A DNA stretch of 24,703 nt from Clostridiales bacterium (GTDB lineage Bacteria > Bacillota > Clostridia > Oscillospirales > Acutalibacteraceae), in the NCBI GenBank assembly GCA_014799585.1, contig JAAVHU010000032.1:35937-60639 (forward strand), given 5' to 3'. Each line of letters starts with the position of its first letter. Positions within the stretch are counted from its first letter, which is position 1. Of this stretch, positions 14,557-22,876 are shown one piece after another. A model generated the notes under the pieces. That model was not told the origin of the DNA. It searched no databases and saw nothing but the letters and a program-made list of their open reading frames with translations. The translations under genes were made by a program, and so were the position numbers.

Positions 14557-17500
14557 TTATTTAAAATACTTAACGCCGCTTTCAAAGATTTTCATATCCT
14601 TTTCAAACGGAACATTTGCATAAAGGTTTTCACCCTTTCTTTCGCTATGGCCCATTTTACCGAATACACGGCCGTCTGGTGAAGTAATACCCTCAACTGC
14701 GCAAACAGAGCCGTTCGGGTTAAACGGCATATCCGCAACAGGATTACCGCTTGGATCAACATACTGCGTTGCAACCTGACCGTTTTCAATCAACTTTTTC
14801 ATAACGTCATCGTTTGCAACAAATCTGCCCTCACCATGTGAAATCGGAATAGCGAACATATCGCCTGCTTCAACACCTGAAAGCCAAGGAGATTTTGTGC
14901 TTGTAACACGGGTATAAGCCATTGAAGATATATGTCTGCCGATTGTATTGAATGTAAGCGTTGGATCATCAGGCTTGATTTCACGAATTTCGCCATAAGG
15001 AACAAGACCAAGTTTGATCAATGCCTGGAAACCGTTGCAAATACCGAGCATAAGACCATCACGGCAGTTAAGAAGTTTTGAAACAGCCTCACGAACTTTT
15101 GGATTTCTGAAAGTTGTTGCAATAAACTTACCTGAACCCTCAGGTTCGTCACCGCCTGAGAAACCACCCGGAAGCATAACAATCTGGCTTTCATTGATGG
15201 AGTTAACCATTTTATCAATTGTTTCGTTGATAGCAGAAGATGAAAGGTTGTTTACAACAAGGATTTCAGCCTCAGCACCTGCTTTTTCAAATGCTCTTGC
15301 TGTGTCTACCTCACAGTTTGTGCCGGGGAATGCGGGAATAAATACCTTTGGCTTTGCAACCTTATTCTTAGCAACAAAGATAGAACGCTCTTTATAAAGC
15401 GGAACATCATAAGGCATTTCAGCATTTGCCTTGCTGTCTGTTGGGAATACGCCCTCAAGTTTACCTGTCCACACTTCAATAAGCTCATCAACTGTAAGCA
15501 CTTCACCGTCAATAATGAATACGCCGTTATCGTTTACTGCACCAAGTTCAATAGCATTGTCAAACTCTGTGCCTGCTGCAAGCTCAAGCACAATATTGCC
15601 CTGCTTTGCTGCAAAGAGAGTTTCTTTATCAAGATTCTGTGCAAAGGTAAAGCCCATTTTATTACCGAATGCCATTTTGCAAATACAAGCAGCAGCACCG
15701 CCCTCTTTAACAACGCTTGCTGAAAGAATGCTTCCGTTTCTGACACCTTCATAAACAGCAACCATAAATGACATTGCCTTTTCATAAGCAGGAAGCCCTG
15801 TTTCTTCATCAACAGGAAGCTCTGCCATAACAACCTTTGAGCCTGTGCGTTTAAACTGAGCAGAAGCAGTTTTTGAAGCCTCACTCATACCAACAGCAAA
15901 GGAAACAAGAGTTGGAGGAACATCAAGCTCATTGAATGAACCGCTCATACTGTCCTTACCGCCGATAGACGGTGTGCCGTATCCAACCTGCGCAGAAATT
16001 GCACCAAGAAGAGCGGCAGTTGGCTTACCCCAACGCTTAGGATCGTTATTTAATCTTTCAAAATATTCCTGGAAAGTCAGTCTAGCTTCAGCAGGATTAC
16101 AGCCAACACAAGCAAGTTTTGCAAGGCTTTCTGTTACTGCAAAAGCAGAGGAATGGAACGGACTCCAGCGTGAAAGTTTCGGAATGAAGCCGTAAGACAT
16201 AACGGTTGCAGTATCTGTTTCACCCTCAAGAAGCGGAATTTTAGCAACCATTGCTTCCTCTGGTGTAAGCTGATACTTACCTGCATACGGCATAAGAACT
16301 GTTGCCGCACCGATAGAAGCATCAAATCTTTCAACAAGACCTTTCTGGCTGCAAACCTCAAGTCTTGAAAGGTTTGTTTTAAGTGCTTCTGCAACGCTCT
16401 TATCTTCAAGCTCAGCAGGAACAGCATTTCTGTAATTTGCATTTTCATCAACGGCAGTAATCACAGCATCTGCGTGCTGCGTAACACCGTTTGTATTTAA
16501 GAAATCACGGCTTAAATCAACGATTTTATCGCCTCTCCACATCATAACAAGGCGGTTTGCACTTGTAACAACAGCAACAGGTGTAGCCTCTAAGTTTTCT
16601 TCATTTGAAAGCGCAATAAACTTATCAACATCTTCCTTATTCAGAACAACTGCCATTCTTTCCTGTGATTCAGAAATAGCAAGCTCTGTGCCGTCAAGAC
16701 CGTCATATTTCTTTGGAACTTTATCTAAATCAATGTTAAGACCATCTGCAAGCTCGCCGATAGCAACGGAAACACCGCCTGCTCCGAAGTCGTTACATCT
16801 TTTAATCATTTTTGATACAGCAGGATTGCGGAATAATCTCTGAATTTTTCTTTCTGTTGGAGGATTACCCTTCTGAACCTCTGCACCGCAGGTTTCGATT
16901 GAAGAGCTGTTGTGTGCCTTTGAAGAACCTGTTGCACCACCGCAGCCGTCACGTCCCGTACGTCCGCCGAGAAGAACGATGATATCGCCGTCCTGCGGAA
17001 CCTCACGGATAACATTATCCTTTGGAGAAGCACCGATAACAGCACCGATTTCCATTCTTTTTGCAACATAGCCGTCATCATAAAGCTCTGTTACCTGACC
17101 TGTTGCAAGACCAATCTGGTTACCATAGCTTGAATAACCCTGCGCCGCACCTGTTGTAATCTTCTTCTGCGGAAGTTTTGCATCAAGTGTTTCTTCAAAC
17201 GGAGTTGTTGGATCACCTGAGCCTGTTACACGCATTGCCTGGTAAACATATGCTCTGCCTGAAAGCGGATCACGGATAGCACCGCCAAGGCAAGTTGCAG
17301 CACCGCCGAAAGGCTCAATCTCTGTTGGATGGTTATGTGTTTCATTTTTAAACTGAACAAGCCACTGCTCTGTTTTGCCGTCAATAACAACAGGCACTTC
17401 AATAGAGCAGGCGTTGATTTCTTCGCTTTCATCAAGGTTTGTAACTAAGCCACGCTTTTTAAGAACCTTCGTTCCGATACAAGCCATATCCATAAGGCAA

Positions 17501-18309
17501 ACGTCTTTTTCACGATCACCGTAAACTTCTTTTCTGATTTCAAAATACTGATTCAGTGCGTCTTCGATTGCCTTTTTGTATCTTCCGTCCTCAATCTCAA
17601 TTGTATCAAGTTTGGTGCTGAATGTAGTATGACGGCAATGGTCACTCCAATACGTATCAATAACCTTAAGCTCTGTTAAACTTGGATCTCTGTCTTCTGA
17701 TTTGAAATAATCACGAACCCAACATAAATCAGCAACACTCATAGCAAATCCCATTGCTGCATGGTATTCTGCAATCTCCTCATCAGATTTCTGAATAAAG
17801 CCCTCAATACGAATAATATCAGCAGGGATATCTGAAGAAATATCAAGTGTTTCAGGCATATCCATAGAAGCCTCTCTTGATTCAACAGGGTTGATGATAT
17901 AGGATTTGATTTTATCAAATTCTGCATCACTGATATTGCCCTTAACAGCAATAACCTTTGCACTTGAAACAACAGGACGATCCCCTGCTGTTAAAAGCTG
18001 AATACACTGCGCTGCACTGTCTGCCCTCTGATCATACTGACCCGGAAGAAATTCTGTTGCAAAATATCTCCAATCACTTGGAATATCAATTTCATCATAA
18101 ACATTATCAAGGTTCGGCTCTGAAAGAATTTCATTAACAGCCTGAGCAAATTCCTCTTTTGATACACGTTCTGCATCATAGCGGTTAATAATTCTTAACT
18201 TTTCAATGCCCTTAATGCCAACATTTGTTTTTAAATCTTCAAGAATGTGGCGAGCCTCAATATCGTTTCCTGTTTTCTTTTCAACATAAACACGAAATAC
18301 ATTAGCCAT
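14557..18309 (-). CDS. purL: Phosphoribosylformylglycinamidine synthase, single chain
   Basis: 1,250 aa, the fused large form: N-terminal PurS-like domain, two AIR-synthase-like halves and a C-terminal glutamine amidotransferase. Markers are WSDHCRHTTF (about 220-240), KNETHNHPTEIEPFGGAATC, KDSMSGSF, the nucleophile C1091 in GICNGFQ, and H1158/E1160 in SHGEGRF. It converts FGAR, glutamine and ATP to FGAM in purine synthesis; having its own glutaminase domain it needs no PurQ or PurS. The frame extends 11 codons upstream, but AAGGAG lies nine bases before the ATG at 18309, which begins MANVFRVYVEK. It stands alone; no purine riboswitch or convincing promoter was found upstream. Confidence 0.96.
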   Translation of the reverse strand: MANVFRVYVEKKTGNDIEARHILEDLKTNVGIKGIEKLRIINRYDAERVSKEEFAQAVNEILSEPNLDNVYDEIDIPSDWRYFATEFLPGQYDQRADSAAQCIQLLTAGDRPVVSSAKVIAVKGNISDAEFDKIKSYIINPVESREASMDMPETLDISSDIPADIIRIEGFIQKSDEEIAEYHAAMGFAMSVADLCWVRDYFKSEDRDPSLTELKVIDTYWSDHCRHTTFSTKLDTIEIEDGRYKKAIEDALNQYFEIRKEVYGDREKDVCLMDMACIGTKVLKKRGLVTNLDESEEINACSIEVPVVIDGKTEQWLVQFKNETHNHPTEIEPFGGAATCLGGAIRDPLSGRAYVYQAMRVTGSGDPTTPFEETLDAKLPQKKITTGAAQGYSSYGNQIGLATGQVTELYDDGYVAKRMEIGAVIGASPKDNVIREVPQDGDIIVLLGGRTGRDGCGGATGSSKAHNSSSIETCGAEVQKGNPPTERKIQRLFRNPAVSKMIKRCNDFGAGGVSVAIGELADGLNIDLDKVPKKYDGLDGTELAISESQERMAVVLNKEDVDKFIALSNEENLEATPVAVVTSANRLVMMWRGDKIVDLSRDFLNTNGVTQHADAVITAVDENANYRNAVPAELEDKSVAEALKTNLSRLEVCSQKGLVERFDASIGAATVLMPYAGKYQLTPEEAMVAKIPLLEGETDTATVMSYGFIPKLSRWSPFHSSAFAVTESLAKLACVGCNPAEARLTFQEYFERLNNDPKRWGKPTAALLGAISAQVGYGTPSIGGKDSMSGSFNELDVPPTLVSFAVGMSEASKTASAQFKRTGSKVVMAELPVDEETGLPAYEKAMSFMVAVYEGVRNGSILSASVVKEGGAAACICKMAFGNKMGFTFAQNLDKETLFAAKQGNIVLELAAGTEFDNAIELGAVNDNGVFIIDGEVLTVDELIEVWTGKLEGVFPTDSKANAEMPYDVPLYKERSIFVAKNKVAKPKVFIPAFPGTNCEVDTARAFEKAGAEAEILVVNNLSSSAINETIDKMVNSINESQIVMLPGGFSGGDEPEGSGKFIATTFRNPKVREAVSKLLNCRDGLMLGICNGFQALIKLGLVPYGEIREIKPDDPTLTFNTIGRHISSMAYTRVTSTKSPWLSGVEAGDMFAIPISHGEGRFVANDDVMKKLIENGQVATQYVDPSGNPVADMPFNPNGSVCAVEGITSPDGRVFGKMGHSERKGENLYANVPFEKDMKIFESGVKYFK

Positions 18310-18347
18310 ATGTTTGTTCTCCTTGTTTAAAATTCTAAACACATAAT

Positions 18348-18366
18348 AATGTAATTAAATTACATT
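18348..18366. promoter_or_regulatory. Inverted repeat in the purL leader
   Basis: AATGTAAT, TAA, ATTACATT: eight perfect base pairs, about 40 bases before the purL start. It may be an operator or mRNA hairpin. It does not match the PurR box of Bacillus. Confidence 0.45.
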
Positions 18367-18449
18367 TTAGATATAATAACATAAAGAAGCCGATTTGCAT
18401 ATAGAAAATCTAAAATTTTAGTCAATAATTTGTAAAATTCTAATTAACA

Positions 18450-18479
18450 ATAACATTTTTTTAAATAATATGTTATACT
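18450..18479 (+). promoter_or_regulatory. Extended -10 promoter for the PAS gene
   Basis: TATACT (18474-18479) with the TGN extension directly upstream, and a partial -35 ATAACA (18450-18455) 18 bases away. Initiation near 18486 gives a leader of about 70 nt. Confidence 0.55.
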
Positions 18480-18499
18480 GTATCATAGAGATATTAAGA

Positions 18500-18513
18500 G
18501 CAAATATATTTGC
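18500..18513. promoter_or_regulatory. 14-bp perfect palindrome GCAAATATATTTGC in the PAS leader
   Basis: It lies about 15 bases after the predicted start point, where a bound repressor could block transcription. The half-site GCAAATA matches no operator I can name. Confidence 0.5.
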
Positions 18514-18556
18514 CCGATAAATTCACAGCAACATAAAGGGGTTTCACGAATTTGTG

Positions 18557-19690
18557 ATGAAAAATAATACAATTAACGAAAACGCATATGCGGTAGAATT
18601 TCTGAACTGCACAGTGGATAAAGCACAGGATTTTAAAATTATTGACTGTGACAGCCACTTTGCCGAATTTGCAGGAATTCACCCATCTAAAATAAAAGAG
18701 GGAAAATTCTTTTTAACAGATATTTTAAAGCCTGTTGACAGGGATTATGTTTTTAAAAAAATCTGCAAAAAAGACGCTAAATATGTTTACATAGATTTTG
18801 ATATATTAAATGCCGAAAAAGAGCCTGTGTTTATTCACTGTTCGGCAAAAAATTATGAGGGCTCATCTCTTTGCAGGCTTGTTTTTGCCGATGTTTCAAA
18901 AAGCAGAGAAAAAAGCAGAGAATTAGAGCAAACAGCAAATGCCGCAAACAGCCTTATAGACCTTGTTGCAGGGGGTGTCTGCCTGTTCAGAGTAACACCT
19001 GATATGCATTTTAATGTTATTCATATCAACGAAACCTGCAGCCGTCTGTTTGGAACAACGATTGAAAGCTGTATCAAAAGAGGAGATTACAGGCTAGACG
19101 AGTTAATTCATCCCGATGACAAAACCATTGTTTATCAGGCTATCGGCAGAGCAATGGCAACAGGCGAGGGGCTTGACCTTGAATACCGCGTAATGAAGCA
19201 CAGGGATAAATTTATATGGTGCAACTGCAGCGCCGCCGTTCAAAGATATGAAGAGGACGGGAGCCCTGTTTTTCAGGCTGTTTTTATTGACATAACAAGA
19301 AATAAAGAAGCTGAAAAAAGAGCAGATGCAGCAAACGAAAAACTTATCAACCTGCTTGAAAATCTTGCAGGCGCAATCTTCTTTGCAAGCCTTGAAAAGC
19401 CATTTGTGCCCGATTATATCAGCGGAGATTTTGTTCGCCTTATCGGATATTCAAGAGATGAATTTGAATCCCGATTCGGCAATGATTTGGGCAGACTGAT
19501 TGATGACCCGCAGAAACTTGAAAAGGAAATCAAAAAGCAGGTTTCCAAGGGCGGAAAATCTGAAATTACATACAGAATTAAAGCAAAAGGCGCCAGAACA
19601 GCCCTTGTTCAGGACACACGAAAACTTGTAACCCAGCAGGACGGTTCAAACACCTTAATCTGCGAATTGCAGGAAATCAGCAACCAATAA
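18557..19690 (+). CDS. Three-PAS-domain protein with no output domain
   Basis: 377 aa from the ATG. Residues about 10-120, 135-255 and 265-375 each have PAS character: FKIIDCDSHFAEFAGI; INETCSRLFGT, LDELIHPDDKT and the PAC-type FIWCNCSAAVQRYEEDG; then YISGDFVRLIGYSRDEFE. Short helical linkers rich in glutamate and alanine join them. There is no signal peptide, membrane helix, kinase, GGDEF, EAL or DNA-binding domain, and the stop is followed at once by a terminator, so it is not truncated by the window. It may act as a soluble sensor or partner protein. A GTG directly precedes the ATG. The nearest ribosome site AAAGGGG is 12-15 bases upstream, an unusually long gap. Confidence 0.82.
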   Translation: MKNNTINENAYAVEFLNCTVDKAQDFKIIDCDSHFAEFAGIHPSKIKEGKFFLTDILKPVDRDYVFKKICKKDAKYVYIDFDILNAEKEPVFIHCSAKNYEGSSLCRLVFADVSKSREKSRELEQTANAANSLIDLVAGGVCLFRVTPDMHFNVIHINETCSRLFGTTIESCIKRGDYRLDELIHPDDKTIVYQAIGRAMATGEGLDLEYRVMKHRDKFIWCNCSAAVQRYEEDGSPVFQAVFIDITRNKEAEKRADAANEKLINLLENLAGAIFFASLEKPFVPDYISGDFVRLIGYSRDEFESRFGNDLGRLIDDPQKLEKEIKKQVSKGGKSEITYRIKAKGARTALVQDTRKLVTQQDGSNTLICELQEISNQ

Positions 19691-19718
19691 AAAAAGCAGG
19701 TCAAAAGACCTGCTTTTT
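19691..19718. terminator. Bidirectional terminator between convergent genes
   Basis: AAAAAGCAGGTC, AAAA loop, GACCTGCTTTTT, starting one base after the PAS stop and ending three bases before the beta-helix gene's stop. Both strands have T-runs after the stem. Confidence 0.93.
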
Positions 19719-19721
19719 TTG

Positions 19722-21353
19722 TTAGAAATCTGTATCAATATTTGTGCAATTTGTTGTTTTCAGTCTATCCTCAGAATTAAAGGTATTACCCTTAATTTCA
19801 ATATTTTCTGTTGATTTTATTGTAATGCACGTACCCTCATATTTCTTAAATGTATTATTAAGAATTTTAATATTGCTGTGAATTGCTCCCTTATGCACTC
19901 TGTTTTCAGGAATAATTCTGATAGGTGTATCCCCGCAGTATTCAAAAACATTATCCTTTATAACAACATCCTTGCACATTCCGCTTTCAAACCAATTCTG
20001 CGCATCATCGGCAATGGATATTCCGCTCATAGAATTGCTGTTAAAATGATTGCCCTCAACAACCGTTTTCGGTCTGTTTGTAATCAGAACAGCCCTTGTT
20101 GCAATTCTGTTTACGGTATTATTTTTAAAATCAAGCTCAGGGCAGGCTGTTATATCCTCAATAACATCACCCTCAACTGCATTTTCCATAGATTTAAGCT
20201 GAATTTCAATCTCATTTTCATTTATAAGTTTTGAGGAAATAACCTTTGCCGTTCCCTTTTCAAGCAAAGATTTGCTATCTATAAACGCAACCTCATCATC
20301 CACACGAATCGGATTATATCCGTGCGACTGCTTATGCATAAATTTAACCGTTATTGTATTGCTTTCAGCTTTAACAATCTTGAAATGCACACCGTGAACA
20401 TTCAGGCAATCATCACAAGCACCCTCAAATTTACTGTTTGTAATGGAAACCTTGCCACGGCACATACAAATCTGAAGAAAATCAGCAGCAGAAGCCATTA
20501 ATCTGCCCGTTTCCTTTGACGGAGAAAAATCAAGTCCGTTCAGTGTTATATTTTCCGTATCCTGTGCAACAAAAGCAAGTGAATAGTTAAAACGCTGTGC
20601 AACATGATTTAAGGTTAAATTCTTTGTTTTATCAGAAAAAATTCCCGCATACTGACGGCGCCTGCCGAAGAAACAGTATCTGTCTCCCATTTTAAAACCG
20701 TAAGGCTTTATGTAATACATTCTTATTTTCCTGTTGCCAAGGTCTTTGATTTTAAACAGGGTGCTTATAATATTTCGTGTTCTTTCAATTGTGTTTATAT
20801 CCTCTTCACGAACTCTTGAAAGATGCCAGGCAACTTTGTATGTTTTTAAAAGATTTGTTTCATATCCTGTGCCGATAAAATAAAATTTGCCTTTTCTGAA
20901 TTCATATTTGGTGTTTTCATCAATCTCAAAATCAACATAGTGTTTGCCGATATTGATAACCGTTAATTCGTGTAAATCAGGGTTGTCATAATCTATTTCT
21001 ATATTATTAATTTCAATGTTTTCACAGCCTTGAATTGCGGCATTCGTTGCTTTTCCGTTTATAACAAACCTTGCTCCGTTGCCCTCAATCTTCAAATCCT
21101 TAATATTCTTTAAATTGAAAACAACCTTTGCCTGATGCGGTGTTTCGCTTGATTTATATTCATTATCTCCCGCAGTATTTGTGATATAAAGCATTTCGGT
21201 ATCGCAGTTTTCAGCATCAACAAAATAGCTTCCCGTTTCAAAAACAACTGTTTTTTCGCCTTCTGTTTCTGCCATCTTTTTGAAAAGAGCAGATAATTCT
21301 TTTCCGATTTCCTTGTTCGGCTTAACGCCGTATTCAGATGCGTTAATCATCAT
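19722..21353 (-). CDS. Right-handed beta-helix protein, GH110-like
   Basis: 543 aa. Many N-x-F/I/V beta-helix rungs are visible (VEGNHFNSNSMSGISI, IKDNVFEYCGDTPIRI, ILNNTFKKYEGTCITI). The central block KFEGACDDCLNVHGVHF (about 303-320), preceded by TENITLNGLDF, resembles the acidic active-site region of GH110 exo-alpha-1,3-galactosidases, which remove terminal galactose from B-antigen-type glycans. The protein starts MMINASEYGVKPN with no signal peptide, so it should be cytoplasmic, unlike most characterised GH110 enzymes. GAGG sits eight bases before the ATG at 21353, better than the ATG at 21359. It begins 18 bases after the uracil-DNA glycosylase stop and is probably co-transcribed. Other beta-helix families remain possible. 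Confidence 0.65.
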   Translation of the reverse strand: MMINASEYGVKPNKEIGKELSALFKKMAETEGEKTVVFETGSYFVDAENCDTEMLYITNTAGDNEYKSSETPHQAKVVFNLKNIKDLKIEGNGARFVINGKATNAAIQGCENIEINNIEIDYDNPDLHELTVINIGKHYVDFEIDENTKYEFRKGKFYFIGTGYETNLLKTYKVAWHLSRVREEDINTIERTRNIISTLFKIKDLGNRKIRMYYIKPYGFKMGDRYCFFGRRRQYAGIFSDKTKNLTLNHVAQRFNYSLAFVAQDTENITLNGLDFSPSKETGRLMASAADFLQICMCRGKVSITNSKFEGACDDCLNVHGVHFKIVKAESNTITVKFMHKQSHGYNPIRVDDEVAFIDSKSLLEKGTAKVISSKLINENEIEIQLKSMENAVEGDVIEDITACPELDFKNNTVNRIATRAVLITNRPKTVVEGNHFNSNSMSGISIADDAQNWFESGMCKDVVIKDNVFEYCGDTPIRIIPENRVHKGAIHSNIKILNNTFKKYEGTCITIKSTENIEIKGNTFNSEDRLKTTNCTNIDTDF

Positions 21354-21371
21354 AACCATTACCTCAAATTT

Positions 21372-21935
21372 TTAAATTTCTATACCTAACTCTTTAATTT
21401 TTTCTCTTAAAGCAAGCCAATCCTGAAAAGCTGCTTCCTTATTATTCGGATTTCTCAAAATAGCCGCAGGGTGATACGTTCCCATAAATAAAGTTCCGTT
21501 TTTATCAATAAACTGACCATGCTCCTGCGTAACCTTAAAGGATGGGTTGATAAGCTTCTGCGCAGAAATTCTGCCCACACAAACAACAATTTTCGGCCTT
21601 ATAACCTTAAACTGTTCTCTGAGCCAGTTAATGCATATTTCCTGTTCTTCCGGCTTTGGATCTCTGTTTTTCGGCGGTCGGCATTTAACCATATTTGCAA
21701 TATAAACATTTTTCTCACGGCTTAAATCAACAGCCGCAAGAAATTTATCAAGAAGCTGACCGCTTCTGCCAACAAACGGCATACCCTGTAAATCCTCGTT
21801 TTCACCGGGACCTTCGCCAATCAGCATAATATCGGCATCCTCTTTTCCGTAGCCGAAAACAACATTTGTTCTGCCCTCACAAAGTCCGCATTTTGTACAA
21901 TTCTGACATCTTTCTTTAAGCTCATTTAAATTCAT
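21372..21935 (-). CDS. Uracil-DNA glycosylase, family 4 (Fe-S)
   Basis: 187 aa, normal for the family. The N-terminal CTKCGLCEGRTNVVFG has the first cysteine pair, and later cysteines in NMVKCRPP and QEICINWL complete the 4Fe-4S ligands. Motif 1 is GEGPGENEDLQG and motif 2 is GTYHPAAILRNP. It removes uracil from DNA in base-excision repair. The long frame upstream (to 22115) is low-complexity and crosses the divergent pduL promoter, so it is rejected. The start is the ATG at 21935, or less likely the one at 21941; the weak GGTGA ribosome site fits the former. The mRNA leader would be only about 11 nt. Confidence 0.93.
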   Translation of the reverse strand: MNLNELKERCQNCTKCGLCEGRTNVVFGYGKEDADIMLIGEGPGENEDLQGMPFVGRSGQLLDKFLAAVDLSREKNVYIANMVKCRPPKNRDPKPEEQEICINWLREQFKVIRPKIVVCVGRISAQKLINPSFKVTQEHGQFIDKNGTLFMGTYHPAAILRNPNNKEAAFQDWLALREKIKELGIEI

Positions 21936-21952
21936 TTTCATCACCGAGTACA

Positions 21953-21981
21953 AGTATATCAAATTCCATATTGAAAAACAA
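21953..21981 (-). promoter_or_regulatory. Promoter for the uracil-DNA glycosylase gene
   Basis: Minus strand TTGTTT (21976-21981), 17 bases, TATACT (21953-21958). Its -35 box shares base 21976 with the -35 box of the divergent pduL promoter, so the two probably compete for RNA polymerase. Confidence 0.65.
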
Positions 21982-21999
21982 TCAGAAATGTTATAAAAT
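21971..21999 (+). promoter_or_regulatory. Promoter for pduL
   Basis: TTGAAA (21971-21976), 17 bases, TAAAAT (21994-21999). Overlaps the divergent glycosylase promoter. The leader would be about 37 nt with AAGAGG as ribosome site. Confidence 0.65.
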
Positions 22000-22042
22000 A
22001 GTTTAAAGCAAAAATAAATTACATAAAAAGAGGTATATAAAA

Positions 22043-22630
22043 ATGGAAAACAATGAAGTTTTAGTTGAAATTTCAGCACGTCACGTTCATCTTTCACAGA
22101 ATGATCTTGAAACACTTTTCGGAAAAGGCTATGAGCTTACAAAGAAAAAGGATCTTTCTCAGCCGGGTCAGTATGCCTGCGAAGAAAGAGTTCGTGTTAT
22201 CGGCTCTAAGGGTGAATTTCCTGCAATGGCTGTTTTAGGTCCTGTAAGAAATGCAACACAGGTTGAGGTTTCATTAACAGATGCACGTTCAATCGGTGTT
22301 AACGCTCCTGTAAGAGAAAGCGGAGATATCGCAGGCTCAGGTGCTTGCAAACTTGTTGGCCCTGCAGGCGAAGTTGAAATTGCAGAAGGCGTTATTGCCG
22401 CAAAGCGTCATATCCACGCAACAACTGCTGACGCTGCAAAAATGGGTGTTGAAAACGGCGAAATCGTTTCAGTTGAAATCCCATCATCAAACGGCAGAAA
22501 CCTTGTTTTCGGTGATGTTGTTGTCAGAGTTTCTGATTCATACGCACTTGCTATGCACATTGATACAGACGAATCAAATGCAGCAGGTATGGCTCCGAAC
22601 ACAATCGGAAAAGTAATCAAAAACGCTTAA
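22043..22630 (+). CDS. pduL: PduL-type phosphate acyltransferase
   Basis: 195 aa covering both PTAC domains. Zinc-ligand motifs are ARHVHLS (H14, H16) and KRHIHAT (about 120-126), followed by GDVVVRVSDSYALAMHIDTDE. It interconverts acyl-CoA and acyl phosphate (acetyl or propionyl). It is unrelated in sequence to classical Pta and is often its replacement. It starts directly with the enzyme domain and lacks the N-terminal encapsulation helix of microcompartment forms; no shell-protein genes are nearby. It is therefore likely the housekeeping cytosolic enzyme, with acetate kinase as expected partner elsewhere. Monocistronic between its own promoter and terminator. Confidence 0.94.
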   Translation: MENNEVLVEISARHVHLSQNDLETLFGKGYELTKKKDLSQPGQYACEERVRVIGSKGEFPAMAVLGPVRNATQVEVSLTDARSIGVNAPVRESGDIAGSGACKLVGPAGEVEIAEGVIAAKRHIHATTADAAKMGVENGEIVSVEIPSSNGRNLVFGDVVVRVSDSYALAMHIDTDESNAAGMAPNTIGKVIKNA

Positions 22631-22662
22631 TCTATATACTATTATATAATAGGCACTTTTAC

Positions 22663-22687
22663 GGACGGGCAATGCCCGTCCTTTTTT
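22663..22687 (+). terminator. Intrinsic terminator of pduL
   Basis: GGACGGGC, AAT loop, GCCCGTCC, then six T. Strong GC-rich stem. Confidence 0.95.
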
Positions 22688-22692
22688 GTATA

Positions 22693-22721
22693 TTGACAAG
22701 GCAAAATCCTTAATATATAAT
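22693..22721 (+). promoter_or_regulatory. Sigma-A promoter for tRNA-Arg
   Basis: TTGACA (22693-22698), 17 bases, TATAAT (22716-22721), both perfect. Initiation near 22728 leaves about 12 bases of 5' leader before the mature tRNA. Confidence 0.9.
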
Positions 22722-22739
22722 ATGATAGCAAATTGAAAA

Positions 22740-22814
22740 GCCCTCATAGTTCAACGGATAGAATAAGCCCCTCCTAAGGGTTAGATGTAGGTTCGATTCC
22801 CACTGAGGGTGCCA
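22740..22814 (+). tRNA. tRNA-Arg, anticodon CCU, CCA encoded
   Basis: Acceptor stem GCCCTCA/TGAGGGT with a G1-U72 wobble, discriminator G73 and encoded CCA. D arm GTTC/GAAT. Anticodon arm AGCCC-CTCCTAA-GGGTT with anticodon CCT, reading AGG arginine codons. The variable loop is four bases. T arm GTAGG-TTCGATT-CCCAC has an A-C mismatch in the middle of the stem. Single gene with its own promoter and terminator. The mismatch and the terminal wobble lower predicted stability but all landmark bases are kept. Confidence 0.92.
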
Positions 22815-22848
22815 AAAAGGGATAGTTACAATGTAACTATCCCTTTTT
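22814..22848 (+). terminator. Intrinsic terminator of tRNA-Arg
   Basis: AAAAAGGGATAGTTAC, three-base loop, exact complement ending in TTTTT. The stem begins on the last base of the encoded CCA. Confidence 0.92.
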
Positions 22849-22863
22849 GCTATATAACAGAAA

Positions 22864-22876
22864 ATTCCCACTGAGG
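22864..22876 (+). repeat. Copy of the tRNA-Arg 3' segment
   Basis: ATTCCCACTGAGG is identical to bases 22796-22808 of the tRNA (T loop, T stem and acceptor 3' strand), 68 bp downstream and beyond its terminator. Direct repeats of a tRNA 3' end are the usual footprint of tyrosine-recombinase elements (att core). No integrase is present, so this would be a scar. Confidence 0.6.

Noticed and set aside
18310..18342. Eleven extra codons at the start of purL
   Set aside because: The AAGGAG site lies inside the extension, nine bases before the ATG at 18309; homologs begin near MANVFRVYVEK.
18310..18480. Purine or guanidine riboswitch upstream of purL
   Set aside because: No conserved core of any purine-sensing class is present; only AT-rich dyads are seen.
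21936..22115. Long N-terminal extension of the uracil-DNA glycosylase
   Set aside because: Low-complexity aromatic residues, crosses the divergent pduL promoter and start, and family members begin at the cysteine motif.
22043..22630. Microcompartment locus
   Set aside because: PduL is the only related gene; no shell proteins and no encapsulation helix.
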